From Amycolatopsis mongoliensis (lineage in GTDB: Bacteria > Actinomycetota > Actinomycetes > Mycobacteriales > Pseudonocardiaceae): a stretch of DNA of 64,000 nucleotides. Location: positions 9,114,001 through 9,178,000 of the forward strand of contig NZ_CP127295.1 in NCBI RefSeq assembly GCF_030285665.1, given 5' to 3'. Each line of letters begins with the position of its first letter. Within the stretch, counting starts at the first letter, position 1. The notes beneath the pieces were generated by a model. That model did no database searches and was not told the DNA's origin. It was given only the letters and a program-made list of their open reading frames with translations. This document shows positions 8,779-18,529 of the stretch, piece by piece. Position numbers and translations under genes: made by a program.

Positions 8779-9864
8779 CTATCCGCGTGGTCTTTCGAAG
8801 TGCTCGGCGGCAAACGCCAGCAGGTACGGCAGCGACGCCCGGGCCGTCCGCCAGGTGTGGCCGAAGCCCTCTTCGGTGTGGACAGTCGCCTGCTGACCGC
8901 GGGAGCGGAACGCCTCCGCGATGCGGTGTGCCGCTTCGACGTCGCCGGGTGTTCCCGTGCCGGCCGTGAGGATGGCGGCGACCGGCCGCGGGAACGGCAT
9001 CGTGGGCAGGTAGTCCCGCGGCGTGTTCGCGGCGAGCAGAGCCCGGTCCTCGCCCAGCCGCTTCCTGTTGTCCGGGACCTCGTAGGGCATGGCCAGCAGC
9101 AGCGCGCCGAACGCGTCGAGGTGATGCAGGCCGATGTTGAGCGCGGCGAACGCACCGCCGGACATGCCGCCGAGCGCGCGGTGGCCCCGGTCGGCGAGCG
9201 TGCGGTAGCGCCGGTCGATGGCCGGCACCACACTGTGGGCCAGGTAGGTCTCCAGCTTCGGGCCACCGGGGACGTCGAGGCCTTCCCAGTCGCGGCGGGC
9301 ATGCCCGGCGGTGAGGTCGACGCTCACCACGATCATCGGCGGGAGCGCCCGGAGCCGGTAGAACCGCTGCAGCGTGCCGGGTGCGTCGCCGGCGGCGAGC
9401 CAGTCCTCGGGCCCTCCGGGATTGCCGTGCACCAGGTAGACGGTGGGATAGCGCCGGTTCGCGTTCGCCGCGTCGGTGTAACCGGGCGGGAGCAGGACGA
9501 AGTTCCGTCCGCCCGGCACGGCGCTGCCGGGATCGGCGATGACCATCCGCTCCACGGCCGGGCCGTCCGGACCGCCGAGCCGGATCTGCCGTGTTCCGGG
9601 CATCGAGCCGTCCTGCTCGAACTCCCCTCCCAGGTCGCGCAGCGGCCCGCCACCGCGCTGGAGCAGCAGTACCAGGTCCCGGCCGGACCGCACGTAGCCG
9701 ACGTGGGCGTTGACCCCGGCAGTCGTGGCCAGCAGCGCGAACACCACCGCCAGCGCGATTCCGCACCGGCGTGGGCCCGTGCGCCGACGCACCAGGACGG
9801 TGAGCCCCACGCACGCGACCGCCAGGGCCGCGCACGTGAGCCAGATCCACGGCGATTCGAGCAC
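8779..9864 (-). CDS. Membrane-anchored esterase of the alpha/beta-hydrolase fold
   Basis: A hydrolase of about 361 aa related to the esterase D / antigen 85-like group. The N-terminus has two hydrophobic stretches (WIWLTCAALAVACVGLTV and CGIALAVVFALLATTAG), then an extracytoplasmic catalytic domain with RYPTVYLVHGNPGG (oxyanion strand), the nucleophile serine in GGMSGGAFAALN and a late histidine in EEGFGHTW. I chose the GTG at 9864 because AGAGAGA precedes it; an ATG at 9963 would overlap the neighbouring gene by 44 bp. Likely acts outside the membrane on an unknown ester. Confidence 0.85.
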   Translation of the reverse strand: MLESPWIWLTCAALAVACVGLTVLVRRRTGPRRCGIALAVVFALLATTAGVNAHVGYVRSGRDLVLLLQRGGGPLRDLGGEFEQDGSMPGTRQIRLGGPDGPAVERMVIADPGSAVPGGRNFVLLPPGYTDAANANRRYPTVYLVHGNPGGPEDWLAAGDAPGTLQRFYRLRALPPMIVVSVDLTAGHARRDWEGLDVPGGPKLETYLAHSVVPAIDRRYRTLADRGHRALGGMSGGAFAALNIGLHHLDAFGALLLAMPYEVPDNRKRLGEDRALLAANTPRDYLPTMPFPRPVAAILTAGTGTPGDVEAAHRIAEAFRSRGQQATVHTEEGFGHTWRTARASLPYLLAFAAEHFERPRG

Positions 9865-9919
9865 GCCTGTCTCTCTGGCTTGGCGCGCGACCTCGTCCGG
9901 AACCGCGACGGTCACCGGA

Positions 9920-10480
9920 TCACCACTGCTCGCCGTCGTCCCAGCCACCCGGGTCTTCTCCACCGCCGTGACCGCCGTCGCCGTGGTGTCCCTCGCTCGC
10001 CGACGCTTCGTGGCCGCCGAACACGCCGCTCAAGCCCTGGAACAGCAACGCGCCTCCGGCGACACCGGCCGCCGCGGCCCCGGCCGTCTTGAGGAAGCTG
10101 CCGCCGGAGCGGCCCGGTGACGCGTCCGCCGGGGCAGCCTGGTCCCGGTTCTGGCCGAACATGCGCGACATGAACCCGCCCTGCTGAGCGGGTTGAGCGG
10201 GCGGCGGCGCGTAACCCGGCGCGGGGGCAGCCCCGTAGGCCGGCTGTGCGAAGGTCGTGGCGGCGGGCGGGGCCGCCTGCAACCCGGCGATGCGCGCCTG
10301 GGCCGTGCGCAGCGCGTCCTCCTGCACCAGCACGGCCTGCACGAGCAGGTAGAGCGCGTCCGGCTGGGCCCCGATGTGGTCGGCGATCAGCTCGCCGACC
10401 TGCGGGTCCTTCGCCACCGGCTGGGCCTGCCGCAGCCGGTTCGCCAGGCCGAGGATCAGCTCGCGGTCTTGGTTGTCCAT
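9920..10480 (-). CDS. DUF2076-like protein with His/Gly-rich tail
   Basis: A 186-aa protein. Residues 1-75 are helical and match the DUF2076 type opening (MDNQDRELILGLANRLRQ). A Pro/Ala/Gln-rich linker (about 76-115), a short hydrophobic Gly/Ala segment (AAAAGVAGGALLFQGLSGVFGG) and a tail rich in His, Gly, Asp and Glu follow. The tail could bind metal ions. The ATG at 10480 has GGAAGGGAG just upstream. It is divergent from the response regulator at 10650. Function unknown; family members are usually periplasmic or membrane-associated. Confidence 0.8.
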   Translation of the reverse strand: MDNQDRELILGLANRLRQAQPVAKDPQVGELIADHIGAQPDALYLLVQAVLVQEDALRTAQARIAGLQAAPPAATTFAQPAYGAAPAPGYAPPPAQPAQQGGFMSRMFGQNRDQAAPADASPGRSGGSFLKTAGAAAAGVAGGALLFQGLSGVFGGHEASASEGHHGDGGHGGGEDPGGWDDGEQW

Positions 10481-10649
10481 GGGAACTCCCTTCCTCGACG
10501 TCCATGCTCGGCGAGGGCCGCCGCCGCGGACACCGGTGACCCGGCCCGAACTCCCCGCCGACCGGCTGCCGACGCCCAGCCGACCGGCGGGGCACGGGTC
10601 GCCGGGCCCCGGATGGCAGGACGGGCCCGGTTCCGGCGAGACTGCTCCC

Positions 10650-11309
10650 ATGGTTCGAGTGATCGTCGTCGACGACGAGGAGCTGGTGCGCTCCGGATTC
10701 CGCCTCATCCTCCAGGCGGCGGGCGACATCGAAGTGGTGGCGACCGTCACCGGCGCGCAGGCGGTCAAGGAGGTCAGCCTGCACCGCCCCGACGTCGTCC
10801 TGCTCGACATCCGGATGCCCGACGTCGACGGCCTCACCGTCCTGCGGCAGCTGCGCGGCCTGCGGAACCCGCCCGTCGTGGCGATGCTCACCACCTTCGA
10901 CTCCGACGAATACATCGCCACGGCCCTGCGCTCGGGCGCGGCCGGGTTCATCCTCAAGGACACCGCACCCGCCCAACTCGCCCAGCTGGTGCGCACCCTG
11001 GCCGCCGGCGGCGTGGTGCTCTCACCGAAGGTCACCCGCACGGTCGTCGACGGCTACCTCGACTCCGGCGCCGGCTCCCCCGCGGCCGCCCAAGTCGACC
11101 AGCTCTCCGAGCGCGAACGCGCCGTGCTCGTCCTCATCGCCGACGGACTGTCCAATGCCGACATCGCGAAGCGGATCCACGTCAGCGTCGGCACGGTCAA
11201 GGACCACGTGTCCTCGATCCTCACCAAACTCCGCGTCGGCAGCCGGGTGCAAGCCGCGCTCGTCGCCCAGCGCGCGGGTCTGCTCGGAACCGGCGAAGCG
11301 TCGTCGTGA
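10650..11309 (+). CDS. NarL/FixJ family response regulator
   Basis: A 219-aa response regulator: acidic pair in VVDDEELVRSGF, phospho-acceptor in VVLLDIRMPDVDG, lysine in FILKDT, and a C-terminal HTH (LSERERAVLVLIADGLSNADIAKRIHVSVGTVKDHVSSIL). The ATG at 10650 is the first good start after the divergent promoter region. Its stop overlaps the GTG of the next gene, its cognate kinase. The regulator precedes the kinase here, the reverse of the 4.6-6.4 kb pair. Confidence 0.94.
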   Translation: MVRVIVVDDEELVRSGFRLILQAAGDIEVVATVTGAQAVKEVSLHRPDVVLLDIRMPDVDGLTVLRQLRGLRNPPVVAMLTTFDSDEYIATALRSGAAGFILKDTAPAQLAQLVRTLAAGGVVLSPKVTRTVVDGYLDSGAGSPAAAQVDQLSERERAVLVLIADGLSNADIAKRIHVSVGTVKDHVSSILTKLRVGSRVQAALVAQRAGLLGTGEASS

Positions 11310-12397
11310 AACGAACGAACGCCCTCCTCGCCGAGGCCGGGCTGCTCGCCGTCGCCGCCGTCGATGCCGCGTTCAACCAACCCACTGGGATCCTGGCCAT
11401 TGGCGCCGCGGTCCTCGCTGTCGCCGCGCTGGTGCTCCGGCGGCGCCTGCCGGTCCCGGTCTTCGTGCTCACCTTGCCCGCGCTCGCCCTCGTGGGTTCG
11501 GTGATCGCGACGCTCATCGCGCTCTACGTGGTCGCCGCGCGGTATTCGAACCGGTACCTGCTCACCGCCTGCGGGACACTCGCCGCGGCCGGCTACTTCT
11601 TCCCCGGCATGGACTACCAGTATCCCCGCGCCGACCTGGTGCTCACCGGCATCTACGCCACCATGACGGCGGCCGCACCGATCTTTTTCGGCCGGCTGGT
11701 GCACGCGCGGCAGGAACTCGCGCTGCGGCTGGCGGACATCCGGCAGGCGCGCGAGCACGAACGGGAGCTCGACGCGCAGGCGATCCTGGCCAAGGAACGC
11801 AACCAGCTTGCCCGCGAGATGCACGACGTCGTCTCCCACCAGGTCAGCCTGATCGCCGTCCAGGCCGGCGCGCTCGGCGTCTCCACCACCGACCCCGGTG
11901 TGAAGGCCGCGGCCGAAAACGTGCGGCAGCTCTCCGTCGACACGCTCGACGAACTCCGGCACATGGTGAACCTGCTCCGCGCGTCCGGCAGCCGGACCAC
12001 CGGGCTGACCCCGCAGCCGACACTGTCCGATCTGGACCGGCTGGTCGCCGGCAGCGGCATCGAGGCGCGGCTGACCGGCGCCGCACCCGAGGGCATCGAC
12101 ACGGCCGTCCAGCGCACCATCTACCGCACCATCCAGGAAGCCCTCACCAACGTCCGCAAACACGCCCCCGGCGGCACCGCCACGATCGAACTCGCCCACG
12201 ACGACACCGACCTCACCGTGACGGTCACCAACACCCCGCCCACCCGCCCGACCCTCGCGCTGCCCAGCGCCCGCCACGGGCTCGTCGGCATCCAGGAACG
12301 CGCCGCACTGCTCGGCGGCACGGTGGCAGCCACCCCCACCCCCGACGGCGGGTTCCGGCTCCGGCTCCGCCTGCCCCTGACCGGCCACCGCCGCTAG
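11306..12397 (+). CDS. NarL-type sensor histidine kinase
   Basis: A 363-aa membrane kinase with about five hydrophobic N-terminal segments (residues 5-135), a short coiled region, the HisKA_3 histidine in AREMHDVVSHQVSLIAVQAG and an HATPase with GLVGIQERAALLGG. The GTG start at 11306 overlaps the regulator stop (GTGA), so the two are made together. It is upstream of a DUF418-like membrane gene with a 111-bp gap, which could be a target or operon member. The signal is unknown. Confidence 0.93.
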   Translation: MKRTNALLAEAGLLAVAAVDAAFNQPTGILAIGAAVLAVAALVLRRRLPVPVFVLTLPALALVGSVIATLIALYVVAARYSNRYLLTACGTLAAAGYFFPGMDYQYPRADLVLTGIYATMTAAAPIFFGRLVHARQELALRLADIRQAREHERELDAQAILAKERNQLAREMHDVVSHQVSLIAVQAGALGVSTTDPGVKAAAENVRQLSVDTLDELRHMVNLLRASGSRTTGLTPQPTLSDLDRLVAGSGIEARLTGAAPEGIDTAVQRTIYRTIQEALTNVRKHAPGGTATIELAHDDTDLTVTVTNTPPTRPTLALPSARHGLVGIQERAALLGGTVAATPTPDGGFRLRLRLPLTGHRR

Positions 12398-12508
12398 ACC
12401 CGACGGCCAAGGCCGTCCGGGACAACGTCCGCAACCCGCCGACCGGCGGGGGCGAAACCGACACCTGGCGGATGGTCCGCCGCCTGCCGCCACCGCGACA
12501 TTCTCTGC

Positions 12509-13714
12509 ATGACTCAGACACAGCCGCCGCAGGACACATCGGCTCCCCACGGGACACCGCCCGGGTCCACCGCGCCGGTCGAACCCTCGGTGGGACGGCT
12601 GGTCGGCGTGGACCTCGCCCGCGCGCTGGCCGTGTTCGGCATGTTCGTCATTCACCTCGGTCCCTCGGCGACGGCCGTGGACGGCATCGGTGCCTGGGTG
12701 CTGAACCTGGCGGAAGGCCGCTCATCGGCCCTTTTCGCCACCCTCGCCGGGTTCTCGCTGATGCTGATCGCCGGCCGCCGGGAGCCGAAAACCGGCCTGG
12801 CCGGACGGCAGGCGAAGGCCCGGATCGCGATCCGGGCCGTGGTGCTGCTGGCCCTGGGCACCGCGATGGCGATGGCCTACGGCGGTGTGGTCATCCTCGC
12901 CTTCTACGCGGTCTACTTCCTCCTGGCCCTGCCGCTGGTGCGCCTGCGGGCCAAGACACTGGCGATCATCGCGGCCGTGCTCGCCGTCGTCATGCCGCAG
13001 CTGGCGTTCGGCCTGGAGACGCTGCTGACCGAGCCGGTCACCAGCGCGCTCAAGGCCCACGACCCGCTCGAGGCGATCGGCGGGGTGGGAGTGCTGGATC
13101 TCCTCGTCACCGGCTTCTACCCGGCCATCACTTGGATGGCGTTCGTGGTCACCGGCATGGCGCTGGGCCGGCTGGACCTGACCTCCGGCGCCGTGCAGCG
13201 ACGGCTGGCCGCGCTCGGCCCCGCCCTCATCGTGCTCGGCTACGGCACGTCGATGCTGCTGGCCGGCAACGACGCGTTGAAGAGCGACGCGAACTCCGGG
13301 TCGGCATCCGGGTCGCCGTCCTTCGACGGAGGATCCTTCGAGCCCAACGGGTCGGCCTCCTCGCTGTTGCTGGCCGGGCCGCACAGCGGCACGACGTTCG
13401 ACATCATCGGCAGCCTGGGCGTCGCCATCACCGTGATCGTGTGTGCGACGGTGGCGATGGCCCGCCTGCCACGGCTGCACCGTCTGGCCGCCCCGATCAT
13501 CGCCGTGGGCACCATGTCCCTGACGGCCTACGTCGGCCACTTCGTGGTGTCGTCCCTGACCGGGCCCGAGTCCCCGGAGTCCTCCTGGGTGCCGGTGCTC
13601 CTGTTCATCCTCGGGACCTGCGTGTTCGCCGGGGTCTGGTCCCGTTTCTTCCGCCGTGGACCGCTGGAGTATCTGCTCCACACCGCCACCACGCCGGTGA
13701 AGTACCTCCGATGA
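12509..13714 (+). CDS. DUF418/acyltransferase-like polytopic membrane protein
   Basis: A 401-aa membrane protein with about ten hydrophobic segments. The opening GRLVGVDLARALAVFGMFVIH and the late HFVVSSLTG with a following hydrophobic end resemble DUF418 and heparan-alpha-glucosaminide N-acetyltransferase (YeiB-like) proteins, in which an N-terminal Asp and His are conserved. A Ser/Gly/Pro-rich loop lies at residues about 265-295. It follows the two-component pair on the same strand. A role in modifying an envelope sugar or lipid is possible but not shown. Confidence 0.78.
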   Translation: MTQTQPPQDTSAPHGTPPGSTAPVEPSVGRLVGVDLARALAVFGMFVIHLGPSATAVDGIGAWVLNLAEGRSSALFATLAGFSLMLIAGRREPKTGLAGRQAKARIAIRAVVLLALGTAMAMAYGGVVILAFYAVYFLLALPLVRLRAKTLAIIAAVLAVVMPQLAFGLETLLTEPVTSALKAHDPLEAIGGVGVLDLLVTGFYPAITWMAFVVTGMALGRLDLTSGAVQRRLAALGPALIVLGYGTSMLLAGNDALKSDANSGSASGSPSFDGGSFEPNGSASSLLLAGPHSGTTFDIIGSLGVAITVIVCATVAMARLPRLHRLAAPIIAVGTMSLTAYVGHFVVSSLTGPESPESSWVPVLLFILGTCVFAGVWSRFFRRGPLEYLLHTATTPVKYLR

Positions 13715-13782
13715 GACCAGGCCGGGGCGGCTCCCCTCCATCCTCCCGCCCCGGTCTCCCCGGTCAGGCAGCCGGCAACGGC

Positions 13783-16700
13783 TCAGTCCTGCAGGCTTGG
13801 CTGCGGCCGTCCGGCCGGCTGTTCGCCGGGTACGGCGAAGGTACGGTCGAACCGCCAGAAGGCCTGCGTCGGTGGCTCGGGGACGGTCCGGTGCCGCCCG
13901 GCCGGCCGCAGCGGCTGGGTCAGCGACTCCGGGTTCGTCCGTGGCGACGGGGCTTTCTGTTCCTTCGTGGGCACGCCCGCATAGCGCAGTCGTGGCAGCA
14001 GGCGTTCCTGTTTCATGATCACGCTGTGCGGAGCGGCGTAGGCGTGTTCGCCGATCTCGGCGCCGTACAACGGAACCGTGCCGTGGGCGAGCGTCGAATG
14101 CGCGCCGACGTGGACGTGGTCGATCTTCAGGACGCGGTCTTCGAAGGTGTGGGCCTGGAACATCGCGCTGACCGTCGCGCCGTCGCCGAAGTGCAGCATG
14201 TCGGGGTCGACGACCTGGGCGAACCCTTCGCCGAGCACGACGCGCTTGCCGATGTCCACGCCGATGCGGCGCAGGTAGAGCGGCAACATCAGGGTTCCTT
14301 CCAGTGCCGACAGCACGCCGCCGGCGATGAAACCCCAAGCGACGTAGAGGAAGTCCCAGCGACTGCACCAGCAGGACCACAGCGGATGCACGCCGGGCTT
14401 GACCCGGCCGAGCAGCCCCCATTTCAGCGCGAGCACGATCAGGCAGGGCAGGGCCAGCGTGGCCAGCGTCACCAGCGCCGCGCCGGGGAAGAGGAACAAA
14501 GCGAGGGGAAGCACCTTCGCGGCGTACGCGATTCCGACGAACCACGCGGTCATGACGGCCAGCGGGACGACGGGGAGCGCGAAGCGCAGCCATTCCCAGA
14601 ACACCCTCGTCAGCACGCGGGCGAACGACGGATCGTGGGTGAGGCTGCGGTCGGATTCCACGATTTCGCGCCGCGGGAGCAGCATCGGCGGGTGACCGAA
14701 CCACGACGTGCCGGGCCGCATGATCCGGTCGTCGGCCACCGTGCAGACGCCGATCAGGATGTCCGGCGGCAACCGCTGCCCGCCCGGGATGACCGCGTGG
14801 TTGCCCAGGAAGGTGTCGTGCCCGAGACGGACGCGGGCGAGCGTGACCGTGCCCTGCTGGATGCGGGGGCCGCCGAGGTAGATGCCGTCGGCGAAGAACG
14901 TGTCCGGGCCGATCTCGACCAGTTCCGGGACGACGTCGATGATCGTGCTGATCTCGCAGCCGCGGCCGACCTTCATCCCCGCCCAGCGCAACCACACCGG
15001 CCAGAACATTCCCCCGGAGAGCCAGTTCCCGGCCGTGGTGACCAACCCGGTCTTGAGGCTCACCCGGATGTACGCGGGACTCCACCGGCTGATGACACCT
15101 TCCTCCACCCGGCCGAGCGCCCGGGCGCAGAGTGCTTCGACCCAGACCGAAATCACCAGCGACAGACAGCTCCCCACGGCGAAGACGAGCAGGAATCCCG
15201 GGTGCGCCCATGGCTGCGTGACCACGTCGAGCAGCGCAGCGTAGGTGACGTCGAAAGCCAGCACCAGCGCGATCATGACGATCGAGAGCGGCAGTGCGAA
15301 CAACCACGTGAACAGCGCGCGGGCAGCGACGGTCGCGAGCCCGTGCGCGAAGGGCGAGAGCATGCTGCCGCTGACGACCGGGACAGGCGCGCGAGGCGCC
15401 GGGCCCGTGTCGTGCGCCGGGACGCCGTCCCAGCGCCGGCCGTCGGGAACGGCGGTCCCCGACGGCAACGACGACAGCGCGGAAAGCCAGGATCCGCGGC
15501 CGAGCCGCGTGTTGGGCGACATACCCGCGCGGACGTCCACCGTGGCGCCGCCGGCGACGGTGATCCGGCCGATCGTGAGGTGCCCTTCGGCCAGCTGCAC
15601 CAGGCCGAGCGAGGCGTCCTGGCCGATCGTGGCGTCGTCGCCGATGTCGAGCAGGTCCCAGCCGCCCTGCACGACGTCGACGCCGCGGTGGATGTGCACG
15701 CGCCGGCCGATCCGGGCGCCGAGCGAGCGCAGCGCCATGCACTGGAACTCGGTGCCGGCGATGGTGCCCCACGGCACGAACCGCAGCAGGTGCCGCACGA
15801 TCCACAACCGCAGGTGGAACCCGCTCCACACCGGGACCCGGGTAGGTTCGAACTTGCCGATGAGCAGCCGTTTCGCCCGCACGGCGAAGAACACGGCCAC
15901 CGGGGTCCAGCCGAACCCGGCGATCAGCAGGACCACGGGAAGCAGGACGATCAGCGCGACGAGCCCGATCCGCGCGGCCAGCCACGGCAGCGCGACGAAC
16001 ACGAGGAAGTAGCCGATCGGCGCGGCGATCGCCAGCTCCGCGGCCAGCCAGGCCGCTTGGGCCAGGGTGATGGCGACCGCACGGCGCGCCGGGGCCGCGA
16101 CCGCGTCGATCTCGTCGTGGATCGCCGGGGCGGCCAGTTTCGCCAGCCCCGAAACCGTGCGGGCACGGTAGACGTCGCGGACGGCGATGGCTTCGGTGAG
16201 CGGGTTGACGCGCAGTTTCGAGATCAGCATCGCCGCCTGCAGCGAACTCCCACCGAGGTCGTCGAAGAAGTCGTCGTCGATGCCGATGTCGTCGGTTTCG
16301 AACACCGCGCGCAGGGCGGCCGCGATGAACTCCTCCGTCTCGGTGCCGGTGGTCTCGGCCGCGTGGCGCCGTCCGGTGGCCAGGGCCGGCAGGTCGTTGC
16401 GGCGCAGCTTGCCGCCGGCGCTGCGCGGCAGTGTTTCCGCCTCACCGAAGACCGCCGGAACCATGTAGGCCGGAAGGGCTTTGCGCAGGTGTTCCTTGAG
16501 CACGGTCGCATCCGGCAGGGCGCCGTCCGGCACCAGATGCGCGGCGATCACCTGGCCGGCGCCCTCGCCCTGGACCCGGCAGGCCGCCTCCCGCACACCG
16601 GGGAACCGGGCCAGCGACGCCTCGATCGCCTCCAGTTCGATCCGGTAGCCGCGCAGCTTGACCTGGGAGTCGATGCGGCCGTGGTAGAAGAGCGTGCCGT

Positions 16701-17883
16701 CGGCTTCGGCGTGCACGAGGTCGCCCGTGCGGTACAGCCGCCCGAGCCGCGGGTGCCGTGGGAACTTCTCGTCGGTGAGCTCCGGCTTGTTGTGGTACCC
16801 CAGCGCGAGGCCCGTGCCGCTCATGCACAGCTCGCCCTTCTCCCCCGGCTTGACCGGCTCGAGCCGCTCGTCGAGGACCCACGCCCGCATACCCGGCACC
16901 GGTTTGCCGATGGCGACGGGCTTTCCCGGCTCGACGTCGGCGCGCAGGCAGGTCACCGTGCACTCGGTCGGCCCGTAGCCGTTGACCATCCGGCGGCCGG
17001 GAGCCCAGCGCTCGGCGACGTCGCCGGGCAGCGCTTCCCCGCCGACGTAGAGCAGGCGCAGCTCGGGCAGCTCCCGCCGCGGGTCTTCGCACGCGGTCGC
17101 CCGCAGCAAGGTCGGCGGCGGGCAGAGCACGGTGATCCGTTCGCGCCGCAGCCACGGCACGAGGTCGGGGCCGAGCCGGGCCGTCTCGTCGTCCATCACC
17201 ACGACGGTGGCACCGCACGCCCACGCCATCCACGCCTCCTCGACCGAGGAGTCGTAGGCGGGCGAAGACCCCTGGGCCACGCGATCCCCCGGCCCGAGCC
17301 CGAACTCGCCGACGTCCGAACGGATCAGGTTGACCACGCCCTGGTGCCCGACGAGCACCCCCTTCGGCTTGCCCGTGGTGCCCGATGTGTAGATGACGTA
17401 AGCCAGCCCCGGCGGTACCCCGGGCGCGATGCCCGGCCGCGCGGCGGGCTCGGCCGGGCCGTCGACGCGGTGCACGGCGCCGGTGTAGCCGGCCCGGACG
17501 GCGCGTTCCTGCCCGGCCCGGTCGGTGACGAGCAGCGCGGGCGCGGCGTCACCGAGGATGTGGGCCAGCTGTTCGTCGGGGAACGACGGGTCGAGGCAGA
17601 CGTACGCCGAGCCGGCCCGCAGCACGCCCAGCTGCGCCAGGTAGAGGTCCTCGGTCGTGCGGGACAGGAGGATCGCGACGATCCCCGGCCGCCGCACCGC
17701 GTGCTGGACCGCGCGGGCGGCAACCGCGGAGCGGCGGTACAGATCGCGGTAGGTGACGGTGCGCCGCGGCCGCTCACCGGACGGTGGGACGTCGACCGCG
17801 ATCGCGTCCGGCGTGCGCCGGGCCGACTGCTCGAAGAAGTGGTGCAGGAGAACGGGGTTCTCCTGCTGGAGCGCCTCGCTCAC
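13783..17883 (-). CDS. Pls/PosA family non-ribosomal peptide synthetase-like protein
   Basis: A 1366-aa multidomain membrane protein. Residues about 10-490 are an adenylation domain (YVIYTSGTTGKPKG at 162-175, NGYGPTECTV at 301-310, a VKLRGYRIELEAIE region). A carrier domain follows with the phosphopantetheine serine in DDLGGSSLQ near 545. The rest has about six hydrophobic segments and three regions of hexapeptide-like turns (for example IGRRVHIHRGVDVV and GPRIQQGTVTLARVRLG), the C-terminal layout of epsilon-poly-lysine synthetase (Pls) and the 'NRPS terminal domain' proteins. It lies 3 bp from the SET gene. It probably makes a homopolymer or short amide from one amino acid; which one is unknown. 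Confidence 0.9.
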   Translation of the reverse strand: MSEALQQENPVLLHHFFEQSARRTPDAIAVDVPPSGERPRRTVTYRDLYRRSAVAARAVQHAVRRPGIVAILLSRTTEDLYLAQLGVLRAGSAYVCLDPSFPDEQLAHILGDAAPALLVTDRAGQERAVRAGYTGAVHRVDGPAEPAARPGIAPGVPPGLAYVIYTSGTTGKPKGVLVGHQGVVNLIRSDVGEFGLGPGDRVAQGSSPAYDSSVEEAWMAWACGATVVVMDDETARLGPDLVPWLRRERITVLCPPPTLLRATACEDPRRELPELRLLYVGGEALPGDVAERWAPGRRMVNGYGPTECTVTCLRADVEPGKPVAIGKPVPGMRAWVLDERLEPVKPGEKGELCMSGTGLALGYHNKPELTDEKFPRHPRLGRLYRTGDLVHAEADGTLFYHGRIDSQVKLRGYRIELEAIEASLARFPGVREAACRVQGEGAGQVIAAHLVPDGALPDATVLKEHLRKALPAYMVPAVFGEAETLPRSAGGKLRRNDLPALATGRRHAAETTGTETEEFIAAALRAVFETDDIGIDDDFFDDLGGSSLQAAMLISKLRVNPLTEAIAVRDVYRARTVSGLAKLAAPAIHDEIDAVAAPARRAVAITLAQAAWLAAELAIAAPIGYFLVFVALPWLAARIGLVALIVLLPVVLLIAGFGWTPVAVFFAVRAKRLLIGKFEPTRVPVWSGFHLRLWIVRHLLRFVPWGTIAGTEFQCMALRSLGARIGRRVHIHRGVDVVQGGWDLLDIGDDATIGQDASLGLVQLAEGHLTIGRITVAGGATVDVRAGMSPNTRLGRGSWLSALSSLPSGTAVPDGRRWDGVPAHDTGPAPRAPVPVVSGSMLSPFAHGLATVAARALFTWLFALPLSIVMIALVLAFDVTYAALLDVVTQPWAHPGFLLVFAVGSCLSLVISVWVEALCARALGRVEEGVISRWSPAYIRVSLKTGLVTTAGNWLSGGMFWPVWLRWAGMKVGRGCEISTIIDVVPELVEIGPDTFFADGIYLGGPRIQQGTVTLARVRLGHDTFLGNHAVIPGGQRLPPDILIGVCTVADDRIMRPGTSWFGHPPMLLPRREIVESDRSLTHDPSFARVLTRVFWEWLRFALPVVPLAVMTAWFVGIAYAAKVLPLALFLFPGAALVTLATLALPCLIVLALKWGLLGRVKPGVHPLWSCWCSRWDFLYVAWGFIAGGVLSALEGTLMLPLYLRRIGVDIGKRVVLGEGFAQVVDPDMLHFGDGATVSAMFQAHTFEDRVLKIDHVHVGAHSTLAHGTVPLYGAEIGEHAYAAPHSVIMKQERLLPRLRYAGVPTKEQKAPSPRTNPESLTQPLRPAGRHRTVPEPPTQAFWRFDRTFAVPGEQPAGRPQPSLQD

Positions 17884-17886
17884 TCC

Positions 17887-18399
17887 TCACGCCCCGACGG
17901 GTTCGGCGATCCGGCCGTCCAGCACAGCCAGCAAGTACGGCGACAGCAGCCCGCGAAGCTCCTCACGCCGCTCCCCCGGCAAGTACCGGAACCCTTGGAT
18001 CTCCCTGTCGCAACGGTCGCTGCCGCAGCCGCACGTGAACGGTTCGGCCATCTCGTACTCGGTGCTGCCGTAGTGGAAGGTGATCTCCGACCACGCCGGA
18101 ATCGGCCGGAGGCTCAGCACCGACCGGTCACGGATCACCGCGGTCGGCTCGCAGGCGTGGTTCATGAACCGCCAGTAGTAGCGGTCCAGCACCTCCTCCA
18201 GCGGACAGCCCGCGGGCATGTCGACGTGACGCCTCTCGTCGAACTGGACGGTGTAGCGCGTCCGCGTCGCCGTGAGCTCGCCTTCGAGGGTGAACAGCCG
18301 GGTGTGGGCCGGCACGGCCTGGTTGGTGAACAGCCGGTATTCGCCGTCGCTGCGGACGACGGCGGCGCGGCGCTCGATGTCAACGGTGGACTCGATCAT
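17887..18399 (-). CDS. SET-domain lysine methyltransferase-like protein
   Basis: A 170-aa protein with the SET pseudoknot motif RFMNHACEPT, the EITFHYG strand and a post-SET zinc cluster (CGCGSDRC plus an earlier Cys). These fit an S-adenosylmethionine-dependent protein lysine methyltransferase. The ATG at 18399 is preceded by GAGGAG at nine bases. It is the first gene of a two-gene unit with the Pls/PosA synthetase, 3 bp apart, so methylation of the synthetase, its product or a host protein is a fair guess. SET proteins are uncommon in free-living bacteria. Confidence 0.85.
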   Translation of the reverse strand: MIESTVDIERRAAVVRSDGEYRLFTNQAVPAHTRLFTLEGELTATRTRYTVQFDERRHVDMPAGCPLEEVLDRYYWRFMNHACEPTAVIRDRSVLSLRPIPAWSEITFHYGSTEYEMAEPFTCGCGSDRCDREIQGFRYLPGERREELRGLLSPYLLAVLDGRIAEPVGA

Positions 18400-18529
18400 T
18401 CGTGGTCTCCTCAAGGGGGTGGCTTTCCGTGGCACGTCGACAAGGTGCCGGCGGTTCACGCTTCGCTCGTGAGCGTTCTCAGCGCGTTCTCAACGAACTC
18501 CTGCTACAGGTTGGGCGCTTCGCGGCGGT

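Noticed and set aside
8490..8969. A 159-codon plus-strand frame in the gap before the esterase
   Set aside because: Overlaps the esterase 3' end, has no ribosome site, domain or favourable codon use.
12722..15985. A 1087-codon minus-strand frame overlapping the synthetase gene
   Set aside because: It is a frame-shifted shadow of the Pls/PosA gene and runs antisense to the DUF418-like gene.
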